Shown piece by piece: positions 9,211 to 18,132 of a stretch of 64,000 nt of DNA. Every line of letters begins with the position of its first letter. Within the stretch, counting starts at the first letter, position 1. The translations under genes and the position numbers were made by a program. The stretch comes from Acidobacteriota bacterium (GTDB lineage Bacteria > Acidobacteriota > Blastocatellia > Pyrinomonadales > Pyrinomonadaceae), in the NCBI GenBank assembly GCA_016715115.1, contig JADKBM010000016.1, positions 62,001 to 126,000 on the forward strand, given 5' to 3'. The notes below the pieces were generated by a model that saw only the letters and a list, made by a program, of their open reading frames with translations, did not search any database and had not been told where the DNA came from.

Positions 9211-9483
9211 GGATTCAACGGAATAACGTTCTAGCCAATCCAGCTTTTGGTGACCGGGTTGAATGAGACAAATCGTCTTTTTTTCACGGGTTAACTCAGA
9301 TAGACTTAATATTACGGAAATGCCGGATCGCAGTTCTTATTTCGGAGCAGTTGAAAGCGGATGAATGATGATTGACAGAACACTTCTGAACACAGATCGG
9401 TTTTCAAGTCGGCTTTATCCACTCATCTGTGTTAATTCGTGAACGAAAGGCGGTTGGAAATTAATGTGGAATCTGGAATCGGG
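9211..9483. other. Intergenic stretch, no gene seen
   Basis: Between the lipoprotein gene and the palindromic repeat. It has no open frame with coding character and no clear terminator. It holds AT-rich segments and, near the end, a short run of the aatctggaatc-type repeat (about 9466-9480). Confidence 0.4.
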
Positions 9484-9635
9484 AACTTTGAAAAACCTGC
9501 TTGATTGAAGCGACAGGCCGTTCTTGACAGAACACGGATGGGTCGGGATGAAAACGATGATTTGAGACCAATTCGGCGCCATCACGGTCGAAAAAATACA
9601 TGATCTCATCCCGCCGATCCGTGTTCATCTGTGGT
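9484..9635. repeat. Palindromic interspersed repeat, copy A
   Basis: This segment recurs, diverged, in inverted orientation at 20155-20320 and again at 63869-64000. Within it the arms 9531-9551 (AACACGGATGGGTCGGGATG onward) and 9606-9625 are complementary over about 20 bases with few mismatches and enclose about 54 bases, so the element can fold into a long hairpin. All copies share the leader GAAAAACCTGCTTGATTGAA and GCGACAGGCCGTTCTTGACA. No coding capacity. It is probably a REP/MITE-like mobile or extragenic palindrome. Confidence 0.8.
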
Positions 9636-9722
9636 TAAACTGCCGCCGATTTCCTTCAAGCCTGTATTTCAAAGCTCCCGAATCTGGAATCTGGAGTCTG
9701 GAATTTGATCGAGGCCGAAATT

Positions 9723-10157
9723 ATGAAACCTATCTTATTCTTACTGCTTACAATCTTCGCAACGGCGGCCTTCGCCCAGGAACGCTGGACCGGACGATAC
9801 GAATTTGAGGAACTCGGCGGCAAGACCTCCGGCGGCACGGCGATCATCGTCAATCACGAGCTCGAGATCACAGATTCGGACGACGGATTGATCGCTTTGA
9901 TCCGCGGCACGGGCTTTCAGACGTCGCGCGACCTTGTCGGCAACGCGCGCGTCGAGGGCGAGAAATTGCTGATCTATTTCAATTCGTACAACGAGGACAA
10001 CGTTCTCGAACCGTATGCGGAAGGCGATCTGCTCCTGACGCTCGAGCGCCGCAAGGGCGAACTTCTCACATTCTGGGGAAAGTACCTGCCGGTCGTTCAG
10101 AAGAACGAAAAGACCGGAAAGGTCTATTTCACGAAAGTGAAGATCGTTGAAGAATAG
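9723..10157 (+). CDS. Small secreted protein (DUF5991-like)
   Basis: The ATG at 9723 gives a signal peptide (MKPILFLLLTIFATAAFAQ) followed by a 125-residue mature domain of alternating beta strands starting ERWTGRYEFEE and containing GGKTSGGTAIIVNHELEI. This WxGxYxFEE...GGxxxGxxxxxxH pattern is what I associate with small DUF5991-type secreted proteins; the link is from memory and moderate. No catalytic motif. The gene is sandwiched between two repeat regions and is probably monocistronic. Confidence 0.72.
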   Translation: MKPILFLLLTIFATAAFAQERWTGRYEFEELGGKTSGGTAIIVNHELEITDSDDGLIALIRGTGFQTSRDLVGNARVEGEKLLIYFNSYNEDNVLEPYAEGDLLLTLERRKGELLTFWGKYLPVVQKNEKTGKVYFTKVKIVEE

Positions 10158-10172
10158 CGCGGTTTGGGATTC

Positions 10173-10214
10173 GAGCTTTGAGCTTTGAGCTTTGAGCTTT
10201 GAGCTTTGAGCTTT
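10173..10214. repeat. Tandem 7-mer, six copies of GAGCTTT
   Basis: Six perfect tandem copies of GAGCTTT lie directly downstream of the secreted-protein gene and run straight into the longer GAATCTGGAATC array. Perfect copies indicate recent slippage. Confidence 0.95.
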
Positions 10215-10517
10215 GAATCTGAAATATCTGGAATCTTGAATATCTGGAATCTTGAATATCTGGAATCTTGAATATCTGGAATCTTGAATCTCTGGAATCT
10301 TGAATCTCTGGAATCTTGAATCTCTGGAATCTGGAATCTCTGGAATCTTGAATCTCTGGAATCTGGAATATCTTGAATATCTGGAATCTTGAATCTCTGG
10401 AATCTTGAATCTCTGGAATCTGGAATATCTGGAATATCTGGAATCTTGAATCTCTGGAATCTGGAATATCTGGAATCTGGAATATCTGGAATCTTGAATC
10501 TCTGGAATCTTGAATCC
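10215..10517. repeat. Degenerate GAATATCTGGAATCTT tandem array
   Basis: About 300 bases built from interleaved 16-base units (GAATATCTGGAATCTT, GAATCTCTGGAATCTT) and shorter variants (GAATCTGGAATATCTG). It remains open in a frame on both strands, so translations through it (NLWNLESLESGISGI) are artefacts of the repeat. It ends about 40 bases before the start of the aspartoacylase-like gene. Short runs of the same family occur near 9466, 9690 and 24490. Confidence 0.95.
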
Positions 10518-10556
10518 GCCGCGCCCGTGATTTTGACGGCGAAAAGTGCGAAAATA

Positions 10557-11744
10557 ATGTTGATGTCAGCCGTTGCGCCTCAAGTCGATAAACCGGAAGT
10601 TTTGCCCGGCGGTCATCTTTTGTTCGAATACTGCGGCGACGAGTCGGGGCCGACTTTGATCGTCTTTGGCAGCGTTCACGGAAATGAAGCCGGCGGCGTC
10701 CGCGCCATCGGGCGCGCCTGCGCCAAATTGCGGCCGATTGTCTCGAAACTCCGCGGCCGGGTCGTCCTTCTGGCCGGCAACACCCGCGCATACCGCCAGG
10801 GCATACGATTCATCGACTCCGACCTGAATCGCCATTTCACGCTTGAACGAATAGCCCAAAACCGGAAGAATCCTGGCCCGCTCAACGAAGACACCGAACA
10901 AATCGAACTGCTCGCGATCCTCGACCGCGTCATCGCAGATGCCCGCAACGAGGTTTACGCGATGGATTTTCATTCAACCTCCGCCGAGGGTGTACCGTTC
11001 GCAACGGTCGGCGACACGCTCCGCAATCGAACGTTCGCACAGAAATTTCCCGTGACGCTTCTTCTGGGGATCGAAGAACAGCTTGACGGCACGATCCTCG
11101 AATATCTAAATAATCTCGGGGCGATCACTTTTGGTTACGAGGCCGGCCAGCATTATGCCGAAACCACTGTCGATAATCACGAAGCGCTGATCTGGCTCGG
11201 ATTGGTAAACTCCGGGATTCTCCGTCGCGAAGACTGCCCGCAATACGAAAAGCATCACGCTGCGCTTGCCGGCGCGACCGGGTGTACGCGGGTCGTCGAG
11301 ATCCGCTATCGCCATGCGATAACTGCCGATGACGATTTCACGATGCGGCCCGGTTTCAATAACTTTCAAAAGATCGAAAAGGACGCGCCGCTCGCCGAAC
11401 AGAGAACGGGGTCCGTTCTCGCGCCCGAAAGCGGCTTGATACTTATGCCGCTCTATCAGAAACTCGGCGAGGACGGATTTTTCATCGGTCGCGAGATCGC
11501 GCCTTTTTGGCTCAAACTGTCTTGGCTTTTGCGAAAAATGAAGCTCGGGAATGCCGTGCGCATTCTTCCCGGCGTCTGGCGCAGTGACGAAGATCCGGAC
11601 ATCTGGGAGATCGACACGCGAATCGCGCGGTTTTTCCCGTTGCAGATCTTCCACCTTCTGGGATTCAGAAAACGCCGCTGGAAAAACAAGAAACTGGTCG
11701 TCAGCCGCAGAAGATTCGACACTTCCTCGCCGTTTCTTGGTTAG
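10557..11744 (+). CDS. Succinylglutamate desuccinylase/aspartoacylase-like zinc hydrolase
   Basis: An M14-type AstE/AspA zinc hydrolase. The metal ligands are visible as HGNE (about 41-44 from the ATG at 10557) and the later His in MDFHSTS (about 139). The substrate Arg region is SDLNRHF (88-94), and a C-terminal beta domain contains the catalytic Glu candidate in GEDGFFIGREI. Such enzymes deacylate N-acyl amino acids; the exact substrate is not clear. ATGs at 10557 and 10563 are both possible. The frame continues upstream through the tandem repeat, but that extension is not protein-like. The C-terminus is extended by about 40 basic residues relative to the core family. Confidence 0.82.
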   Translation: MLMSAVAPQVDKPEVLPGGHLLFEYCGDESGPTLIVFGSVHGNEAGGVRAIGRACAKLRPIVSKLRGRVVLLAGNTRAYRQGIRFIDSDLNRHFTLERIAQNRKNPGPLNEDTEQIELLAILDRVIADARNEVYAMDFHSTSAEGVPFATVGDTLRNRTFAQKFPVTLLLGIEEQLDGTILEYLNNLGAITFGYEAGQHYAETTVDNHEALIWLGLVNSGILRREDCPQYEKHHAALAGATGCTRVVEIRYRHAITADDDFTMRPGFNNFQKIEKDAPLAEQRTGSVLAPESGLILMPLYQKLGEDGFFIGREIAPFWLKLSWLLRKMKLGNAVRILPGVWRSDEDPDIWEIDTRIARFFPLQIFHLLGFRKRRWKNKKLVVSRRRFDTSSPFLG

Positions 11745-11784
11745 GTACGAGACACGCGTAAACACGCAACTCGTGAGGTTGTCG

Positions 11785-12086
11785 CTACCTTCGCTTGCGA
11801 AATTGCCATTCGAAACGCGAGATCAGACCGTCGTTATTGAAATCGAGCCGTTCGAACGCGCGCCGGTTGCCGCGCCATTCGACGAATGAAACATAACCGT
11901 CGTTATTGAAATCGAGCCGGTTGAATCCGCCGAGACGTGTCTGATTCCAGTTCCGATTTTGATTCCAGTAGCGATTCTGCGTCGGACGATCGATCCGCAC
12001 CCCGCGCGGCCGGCGAACCTGAGCCGACGCACAAACCGCGAACAGGCCAAAACTAAGGAGCGAAAAATAATTATCTTGCGCAACAT
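11785..12086 (-). pseudogene. Secreted EF-hand protein, frameshifted in its signal peptide
   Basis: The ATG at 12086 has a strong ribosome site (GGGAGG, 7-base spacing) and starts MLRKIIIF. The reading frame then fails, whereas one extra T in the five-T run (complement of 12063-12067) would continue it as SLLSFGLFAVCASAQ, completing a textbook signal peptide. The mature protein has an Arg/Asn-rich stretch and two EF-hand loops, LDFNNDGYVSFVEW and LDFNNDGLISRFEW, with Asp/Asn at the Ca2+-ligand positions. It was therefore a small secreted calcium-binding protein. The frameshift may be a real mutation or a homopolymer sequencing error. An in-frame ATG at 12117 lacks a ribosome site. Confidence 0.75.
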
Positions 12087-12353
12087 AACACACCTCCCCA
12101 GACGAGTCATTGTTCAATTCCTCATCTCCGATAGTTAGGACGCGATCCGAGCCGTGAAAGCCGAACGATTTGGATTCCGACCTGCCGGATTCAAATCGGA
12201 ATCGCGATCACGTCGACGACGACGTTTGATTCCGCTTTTCGATCTTTCGACGGGGAACAGCTTCAAGGCAGGTCGAGAGAGAGACAAAAAGGCATGCGTC
12301 AGCCAGACATCCAAGATTGGTCGCCAAAATCCAAGATCCGAGGCCGCAATCAG

Positions 12354-12671
12354 TTACGCGGCGCATTTAAGGCAAAAGCTGGTTTGCGGAATGGCCTGAA
12401 GCCGATTGCTCGCGATCTTGTCGCCGCAATTTTCACAAAAACCATAATCTCCGGCATCGAGCCGCGCGAGAGCGCGTTCGACCTGCACAAACTCCAGATT
12501 CAGATTGTCGTCGATCTGCGTCAGGATCTCTTCGTTCTCACGCTGAATCGCCTGTTCTTCAAGGCTCTTGTCGAATTGCCGTCTGGCGCTAACTTCGACG
12601 CGCCCGAGAAGTTCCGCAAGTTTCACCTTTCGTTCGACCAGCGTTTGCCTGATTTCGTCAAAGTTTTCCAT
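12354..12671 (-). CDS. DksA/TraR family zinc-finger protein
   Basis: A 105-residue protein with a long N-terminal coiled-coil (about residues 1-70) and a C-terminal C4 zinc finger (CENC...CLKC, 17-residue spacing), the DksA/TraR fold. Family members bind the RNA polymerase secondary channel and modulate transcription, often with ppGpp. The coiled-coil tip here has DNLNLEFVQVERALARLDAG; the two Asp residues that characterise true DksA are not clearly present, so a TraR/YbiI-like role is possible. Single gene, divergent from the Crp/Fnr regulator. Confidence 0.85.
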   Translation of the reverse strand: MENFDEIRQTLVERKVKLAELLGRVEVSARRQFDKSLEEQAIQRENEEILTQIDDNLNLEFVQVERALARLDAGDYGFCENCGDKIASNRLQAIPQTSFCLKCAA

Positions 12672-12743
12672 AGTTGCCTCACGGGTTTTACAACTTTACA
12701 CCGAAATAGTCTTCGGAAAATGTGATATAAATTACAATTCCGA

Positions 12744-13391
12744 ATGAAACTCGATATCAATAACAACGAATATCTGCCGGAGTTGAAGAAGCGTGGCCGA
12801 ACCAAGGTCTTTCAGCCGGGAGAGGAGATCTTCGCCGAAGGTGAAGATGCCCTACATCTGCCGATCGTGCTTTCCGGAAAGGTCAAGATGGTGCGTTATC
12901 CCGAAGTCGGAAAAGAGATCATCATCGGGATCTTTTCCGACGGCCAGATGTTCGCGGTTCCGCCCGTTTTCGACGGCGGGCCGTATCCCGCTTCGGCGAT
13001 CGCAATGGACGAGTCGCGTTTGCTGATTATTTTGCGCAACGAGTTTCTCGCTTTTGTGCGCGAGCACCCGGATTTTTCGGTCGCGGTCATCAACTGGATG
13101 TGCGGAATGCTCCGCGAGAAAACCTCCGTCATCAAGAACCTCGCCACCGCCTCGCCTGAACACCGTGTCGGAAACGTGCTGATTCAACTTCTCTCAAAGG
13201 AAACGGAAAAGAATGGCGGCCCGATACGGATCTCGCTGCGGCGTCAGGATATCGCCGAAATGGCCGGATTGACGACCGAAACGACGATCCGGGCAACCCG
13301 CAAACTTGCCGAAAGAGGACTCCTGCGAATCGTCCACGGCAAGATCTATGTCGACGACGCGAAGGAACTCGGGCGATTTCTCAAGAACTGA
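12744..13391 (+). CDS. Crp/Fnr family transcriptional regulator
   Basis: A 215-residue regulator. The cyclic-nucleotide-binding-like beta-roll occupies about 20-115 (FQPGEEIFAEGEDALHLP; GPYPASAIAMDES), followed by a dimerisation helix and a winged HTH with RQDIAEMAGLTTETTIRATR as the recognition region. There is no N-terminal Fe-S cysteine cluster like that of FNR. The beta-roll lacks the canonical Arg/Glu pair of cAMP-binding Crp, so it may be an NnrR/Dnr-type or redox sensor. norZ and a truncated haemoglobin lie 2-5 kb away, which makes regulation of nitrosative stress plausible but unproven. Confidence 0.85.
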   Translation: MKLDINNNEYLPELKKRGRTKVFQPGEEIFAEGEDALHLPIVLSGKVKMVRYPEVGKEIIIGIFSDGQMFAVPPVFDGGPYPASAIAMDESRLLIILRNEFLAFVREHPDFSVAVINWMCGMLREKTSVIKNLATASPEHRVGNVLIQLLSKETEKNGGPIRISLRRQDIAEMAGLTTETTIRATRKLAERGLLRIVHGKIYVDDAKELGRFLKN

Positions 13392-13491
13392 TTTTTTCGA
13401 GGACTTGAAAGGTTTTTTGCGCGAACGGCATTAACAACTGCAAAACGTTTGGAAACGCTGATCTATCAAAGCTTTTACAGGGAGAGTTCGC

Positions 13492-15081
13492 ATGTCCGAT
13501 ATTCGCTACATTGACAAGGATTTCGTGAGTTTCAAATTCAAGGGTTTCGACGGCACCGAAAAGAAGGCGATACTCGTTTTCGGCGACAAGGTCGAGGTTC
13601 TGGAAGAAGGCGCGGGATCGAAGCCGAGTTCGATCCGTGCGCTGGAACTGTTCGACGGAACGATAGTGGGAACAGTTAAGGGCCGTCCGTTCCGAACCCG
13701 CGAAAAGGGGGTGTTGAAGTTCTCGATGGTTGACGTCCAGCAGGGTGACGGGATGATCCTCGAAACTCCGCCCGATGCCAACCACCGGACGCGCCTCGTC
13801 TTCATCGACGGTGGCGACAACCAGCTCTTTGCCCGCCATATCGCAGCCCGTTATCAGCATCGCAAGAGCGCTCCGAACTCGCCGCTCGAAGTTGATCTGA
13901 TTCTCGTCACGCATGGCGACGCCGATCACTTTGAGGGCCTGAACTACATAATGGAGTCCGAAACGGACATTGGGATCTCGGACCGGAAGCGGCTTTTTAT
14001 CCGCCCAAAACGTGTTTTTCACAACGGACTCGTCAAGGGGCCGACGAATACCGGCGAGATGGAAATGCTGGGCAGGACGGTTGATCTCAACGGAAACCCG
14101 ATGATCGTCGAATTGTACGACGATCCGCGAAAAGCGCCGGACTCAAAGAAGAACACGCCGTTCAGGAAATGGGACGAGGTACTTTCACATTGGGAGACCC
14201 GCGGAAACATCGAATTTCGAAGAATTGCCCACGGTATGGACAGCGACGCGTTATTCGGCTTTCTGGGCGACGGAATCAAAGTCGAGATCCAGGGGCCGTT
14301 CTCGCAACCGGTGACCGACCCGGTCGACGGAACGGTGAAACAGGCCTTGCCGTTTCTTCACAAGCCGGCTGATTCGGCATTGATGCATCTTCAGGACGAG
14401 ACTGGCGCGCCATCGGCCAGTTTTTCAAGCTCCCACACAATCAACGGACATTCCGTGGCGCTACGGTTTATCTATGGCAACGTACGCTTTAACCTGACTG
14501 GCGATCTGAATCAAGAATCGATGGCTCTGATGCGCGCTAGACTGGACCTAAGTGAACTTGAATCGGAGGTTTTGAAGGCACCGCACCACGGATCGGCCGA
14601 TTTCGATTTCGAAGCGCTGCGCGCGATGAAACCGGTCGTTTCGTTGATCTCTTCGGGCGACGAAAGCGCGAACAAAGAACATATCCATCCTCGAGCGACC
14701 CTCGTCTCGGCGCTCGGGAAAGTGAGCCGCGGATCGACCGGAATCGTGCTCTGCACAGAACTCGCCGCGTTCTTCTCAAAACGTGATTATTCACACCAAC
14801 GCGAACAACTTGCCAAGTATTTTGCCGGCGACGAGCCAATCACACGCGAAGAACTGCGAAAGCTCTTTGGCGGCAAGCTCCGCTCGGCGGCTGACGAGAA
14901 GGCTCTTCCCTCTTTCTTTGCCTTCGAACGGACGAATTTCGGCATTATCCACGTGCGCACCGATGGCGAACGCGTTTTGGTCTTCACGCACAGTGGAAAA
15001 GAAGGAATGCGGGAAGCCTACCGATTCAGCGTCGACCCTGCTCACGGAATACGGTTCTCGAAAAGCGTCTCAACCGGTTAG
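13492..15081 (+). CDS. ComEC/Rec2-like MBL-fold hydrolase
   Basis: A 529-residue soluble protein preceded by GGGAGAG. A 75-residue N-terminal domain is followed by a metallo-beta-lactamase fold. The entry strand VDVQQGDGMILETP matches the ComEC C-terminal 'VDVGQGD' signature, the metal motif is THGDADH, and later ligands are in FNLTGDL and KAPHHGS. It lacks ComEC membrane domains. Such stand-alone proteins are often annotated as ComEC-like or competence-like hydrolases; some act on nucleotides. A second, more diverged MBL protein of similar size lies at 26022-27539. Confidence 0.83.
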   Translation: MSDIRYIDKDFVSFKFKGFDGTEKKAILVFGDKVEVLEEGAGSKPSSIRALELFDGTIVGTVKGRPFRTREKGVLKFSMVDVQQGDGMILETPPDANHRTRLVFIDGGDNQLFARHIAARYQHRKSAPNSPLEVDLILVTHGDADHFEGLNYIMESETDIGISDRKRLFIRPKRVFHNGLVKGPTNTGEMEMLGRTVDLNGNPMIVELYDDPRKAPDSKKNTPFRKWDEVLSHWETRGNIEFRRIAHGMDSDALFGFLGDGIKVEIQGPFSQPVTDPVDGTVKQALPFLHKPADSALMHLQDETGAPSASFSSSHTINGHSVALRFIYGNVRFNLTGDLNQESMALMRARLDLSELESEVLKAPHHGSADFDFEALRAMKPVVSLISSGDESANKEHIHPRATLVSALGKVSRGSTGIVLCTELAAFFSKRDYSHQREQLAKYFAGDEPITREELRKLFGGKLRSAADEKALPSFFAFERTNFGIIHVRTDGERVLVFTHSGKEGMREAYRFSVDPAHGIRFSKSVSTG

Positions 15082-15160
15082 TTCAGGCCCGCGGCAGAAA
15101 CACCAGGCTAACGGCTGAGCTTTCCGTCATTTGTCGGTCGTCCGATGCGGTCCACACCGA

Positions 15161-15562
15161 TCAATCCCGCCGCAGATCGGGAACCCCGCGAATGTAGTTT
15201 TGCATTCGATTGGCGATGTTTGCGGCGCGCAGTTTCGCAAAATCGGCGCGTTCTCCAACGAACATCTCATCGGTCGTGGCGTTGAAGATCTCGAGCCAAC
15301 GACGAAAATGATGCGGTTCGAGCGGTGTTTTCGAGTTGAGTTCGCCGTGAATCTGCAGCGGATTTCGGCCTCGCGTTTGATAGTTCTTTCCACCCAACAG
15401 AAGACTTTCCCAAAAATCGCCGATGATCGGCAAATGTCGGGCGAGATCAAGTTTCGCGACATCGGTAAAAATGTAGCCGATGGTCTCGTCGGCTGTCGCG
15501 CGCGCGTAGAACTGGTTCATCAAGTTATCGATGTCGGCCCTGTTCTCGATGTCGTTCTTCAT
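15161..15562 (-). CDS. Group III truncated haemoglobin
   Basis: Start at the ATG at 15562 (MKNDIENRADIDN). About 133 residues with the TrHb3 pattern: NQFYARATADETIGYIF at the N-terminus, helix-E motif DFWESLLLGG, proximal His in EPHHFRRWLEIF, and ARA/VGERADFAKLRAANIANRM at the C-terminus. Group III truncated haemoglobins bind O2 and NO and are commonly linked to NO detoxification or redox metabolism. It is the next gene after norZ on the same strand (109 bp gap), supporting a role in nitrosative stress. Confidence 0.88.
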   Translation of the reverse strand: MKNDIENRADIDNLMNQFYARATADETIGYIFTDVAKLDLARHLPIIGDFWESLLLGGKNYQTRGRNPLQIHGELNSKTPLEPHHFRRWLEIFNATTDEMFVGERADFAKLRAANIANRMQNYIRGVPDLRRD

Positions 15563-15671
15563 CTTGGGTATCGGACGATTTGGCGGACCGTTCCGTGTGA
15601 TCAGAACGGTCCGTCGTTGTGGTCGTTTGCGCTTCGCGCCCATTGCAGGCGGGACGCTTGCGCTCCGGCCT

Positions 15672-17891
15672 CTACGCTTCCGTCTTCCGTTTCGAGAATA
15701 TCAGCTGAAGCGCGAACCAGACGAACGCGAAGGCGCCGATTGCGAACACGGTGTCGCCGAGAACGCGCATCCAACGGAAAAACTGCATCACGTCCGTCTG
15801 CATAAACTCGGCGGAACGCGCCGACCAGTAGCCGCGCGAGACCGATTCGACGGTTTGAAGCAATCCGATCGGAAGCAAACTCAGGAGCATCATCATCAAG
15901 AGTCCGATGTTGATCGCCCAGAACGCGAATTTGATCAGATTATCGTTCCATTTGCGTTCCGGATCCATCGCCCTGAGACAGAAAAGCGTCAGTGCGAGTC
16001 CAAGCGTTCCATAAACGCCATAAAGTGCGCCGTGCGCGTGGACGGCCGTCGTGTTCAGTCCTTGCATATAATACAAAGCGATCGGCGGATTGATCATAAA
16101 GCCGAAGATCCCGGCGCCGACAAGGTTCCAGAAGGCGACCGCGATAAAGAACCAGATGACCCACTTGTACTGACCGAGCCAAACCCGTGCCCGCGACCGG
16201 TGAATATTTTCCCAGGCCTCGAAACCGACCATCGTCAGCGGAACGATCTCAAGCGCGCTGAAGACCGAACCGAACGCGAGCGCCACCGTCGGCGTCCCGG
16301 CGAAATACAAATGGTGCAAAGTCCCAATGATCCCGCCGCTCAGGTAGATCGCGCCCGAAAGCAAAGATGCGCGCGCCGCCGATTCGGAATTGATGACGCC
16401 GAGCCGCGCGAAAAGAAACGCGACGACAACCGTGGCGAAGACTTCGAAAAAATCCTTCGACCCAAAGATGAACGACCCACCAGCGCCAGTATTCGACGAC
16501 GGACAAATGCGACTTCATTCCCCAAAATAGTCCGGGGCGTAGAAAAGAGCGATGCCCGCCGTCGAGATCATATAGAGCAGGAGCAAAGACTTGCGTTCAT
16601 CGTTCTTGCGAAACGCCGGGAGCGCCGTCCGCAATACAAGAAACAGCCACAAAAGCAGTCCGACAAAGAGCGCCGCCTGCCAGACGCGGCCGAGATCGAC
16701 GTATTCATAGCCCTGGTGGCCGAACCAAAACCAGGTGTCGCCGGAGAGTTTGTGCATCACCGACATCCACTGTCCGCCCATCGAGCCGAGAACGACGACG
16801 AGGAGCGCGCCGAACAGTGCGTCGACGCCGAGTTTCTGCATCTTCGGCTCGAATCCGCAAATGATCGGACCGATAAAGAGACCGGCCGCGAGCCACGCCG
16901 TCGCGATCCAGAAGATCCCAAGCTGGACGTGCCACGTACGCGTCACGACATATGGCAGATACTCGGCCAACGGTATCCCGTAAAAACCGTGCCCTTCGAC
17001 GCCGTAGTGCGCGGTAATGACGCCGAGGATAATCTGCAGCAAAAACAGAAGCGTGACCACGAGAAAATACTTGACGGTCGCCTTTTGCGAGGGCGTAAGT
17101 TCGGCTCCGATCAGCGGATCGCTGTCGGGTGCGCCCTCGAACGAGTCTTCGGAACGGGTTCCGGCGAAGAACCAGATGAGTCCCCCGATTCCGGCGATGA
17201 GCGCGATCACGCTGACCCCGGTCCAAACGATCGTCGAACCCGTCGGGACGTTGCCGACCAACGGCTCAGCCGGAAAATTGCTGGTGTACGAGATCGACTG
17301 ATTCGGGCGATTCGCCGCCGACGCCCACGACGTCCAGAAGAAAAAGGATGTCAGCTGGCGGAGTTTTGCAGGATCCGGTTGCGCGCCCTTCTGAATCGCG
17401 AAATCCTTGTTGCCGTCGGTGAAGACGCCGCTGTAATACTTGAGATTCTCATCGAACGCCTCGGCCCGGAGCGCGTCGATCGTGATCTTGTTCGTGTTTG
17501 GATCGTATGTGTTGGTGCGCATCAGATCCGTCAATCGCTGACGGATTGCTGCCTGTTGCTCGCTCGACAACGCCGTGTAATCGCGGCCGAATTCCTTGTT
17601 CGAGAATTTGTTCAGGATGAACACCGATTCGCGATGAAGATAATCGGCCGTCCAATCCGGCGCCACGTAACTGCCGTGTCCCCAGATCGAACCGACCTGC
17701 ATACCGCCCATCGCCTGCCACACGTTTTGTCCGTTCGAGATCTCACCCTCCGCGACCACCGTGCGGCCGTCAGATGTGACGACGGCGACCGGGATCGGCG
17801 GCGCCTCCCGAAAGATCTCGGTGCCGACCCATAGCAGCACCGCGAATGAAAGGAAGAAAATCAATCCGAATACTATCCAAAGCTTTTTCAT
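15672..17891 (-). pseudogene. norZ: Quinol-dependent nitric oxide reductase NorZ (qNOR), two frameshifts
   Basis: The ATG at 17891 begins MKKLWIVFGLIFFL. The combined frames encode about 740 residues, the usual qNOR length. Recognisable parts include HGSYVAPDWTADYLHRE (fused cytochrome-c-like periplasmic domain), TRTWHVQLGIFWI, GHQGYEYVDLGR, VVHLWVEGFF, IIGTLHHLYF and TAVHAHGALYGVYGTL, which carry the haem/FeB His ligands of NOR. qNOR reduces 2 NO to N2O in the cytoplasmic membrane. The frame breaks twice within about 65 bases. The first break is near 16518 (one base missing after PDYFG). The second is in the A6 run at 16447-16452 (one base extra), after which the EVFATVVVAFLF part resumes. 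The two shifts have opposite sign and both fall next to homopolymers, so they may be sequencing errors; if so the gene is intact. Confidence 0.85.
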
Positions 17892-18132
17892 AACCAGTTT
17901 CCTCAAAAAATTGAAATAAAGACAATGTCGCGTTAAGAATAGGCGGCGCGGCGACGGCAAAAATGATTGCGGTCATATTCATTGAAAATAAATTTTGCGA
18001 CCGGCCGATTTAAGGTTAAGATGTTGTTAAATTCCGACTTCCGCTTGATAAGAAGGCTGTTTCCCGAAGGCAGAGAGTTATTTTTCCCGGTTGCCGACCA
18101 AATTGCAGGCAAGAAAGACGAGGTACCCGACG

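Noticed and set aside
10129..10791. Long open frame on the minus strand through the tandem repeat
   Set aside because: Its translation is a low-complexity IPDIPDSRDSRF-type repeat arising from the DNA array and overlaps the well-supported aspartoacylase-like gene.
15531..17834. A 767-codon open frame on the plus strand opposite norZ
   Set aside because: Arg/Asp/Glu-rich shadow of the GC-rich norZ coding strand, without ribosome site or domain; norZ motifs on the other strand are unmistakable.
17892..17960. Possible Fnr/Dnr box TTGTCTTTATTTCAA ahead of norZ
   Set aside because: The half-site spacing is 15 rather than 14 bases and only outer bases match; not enough to list as a site.
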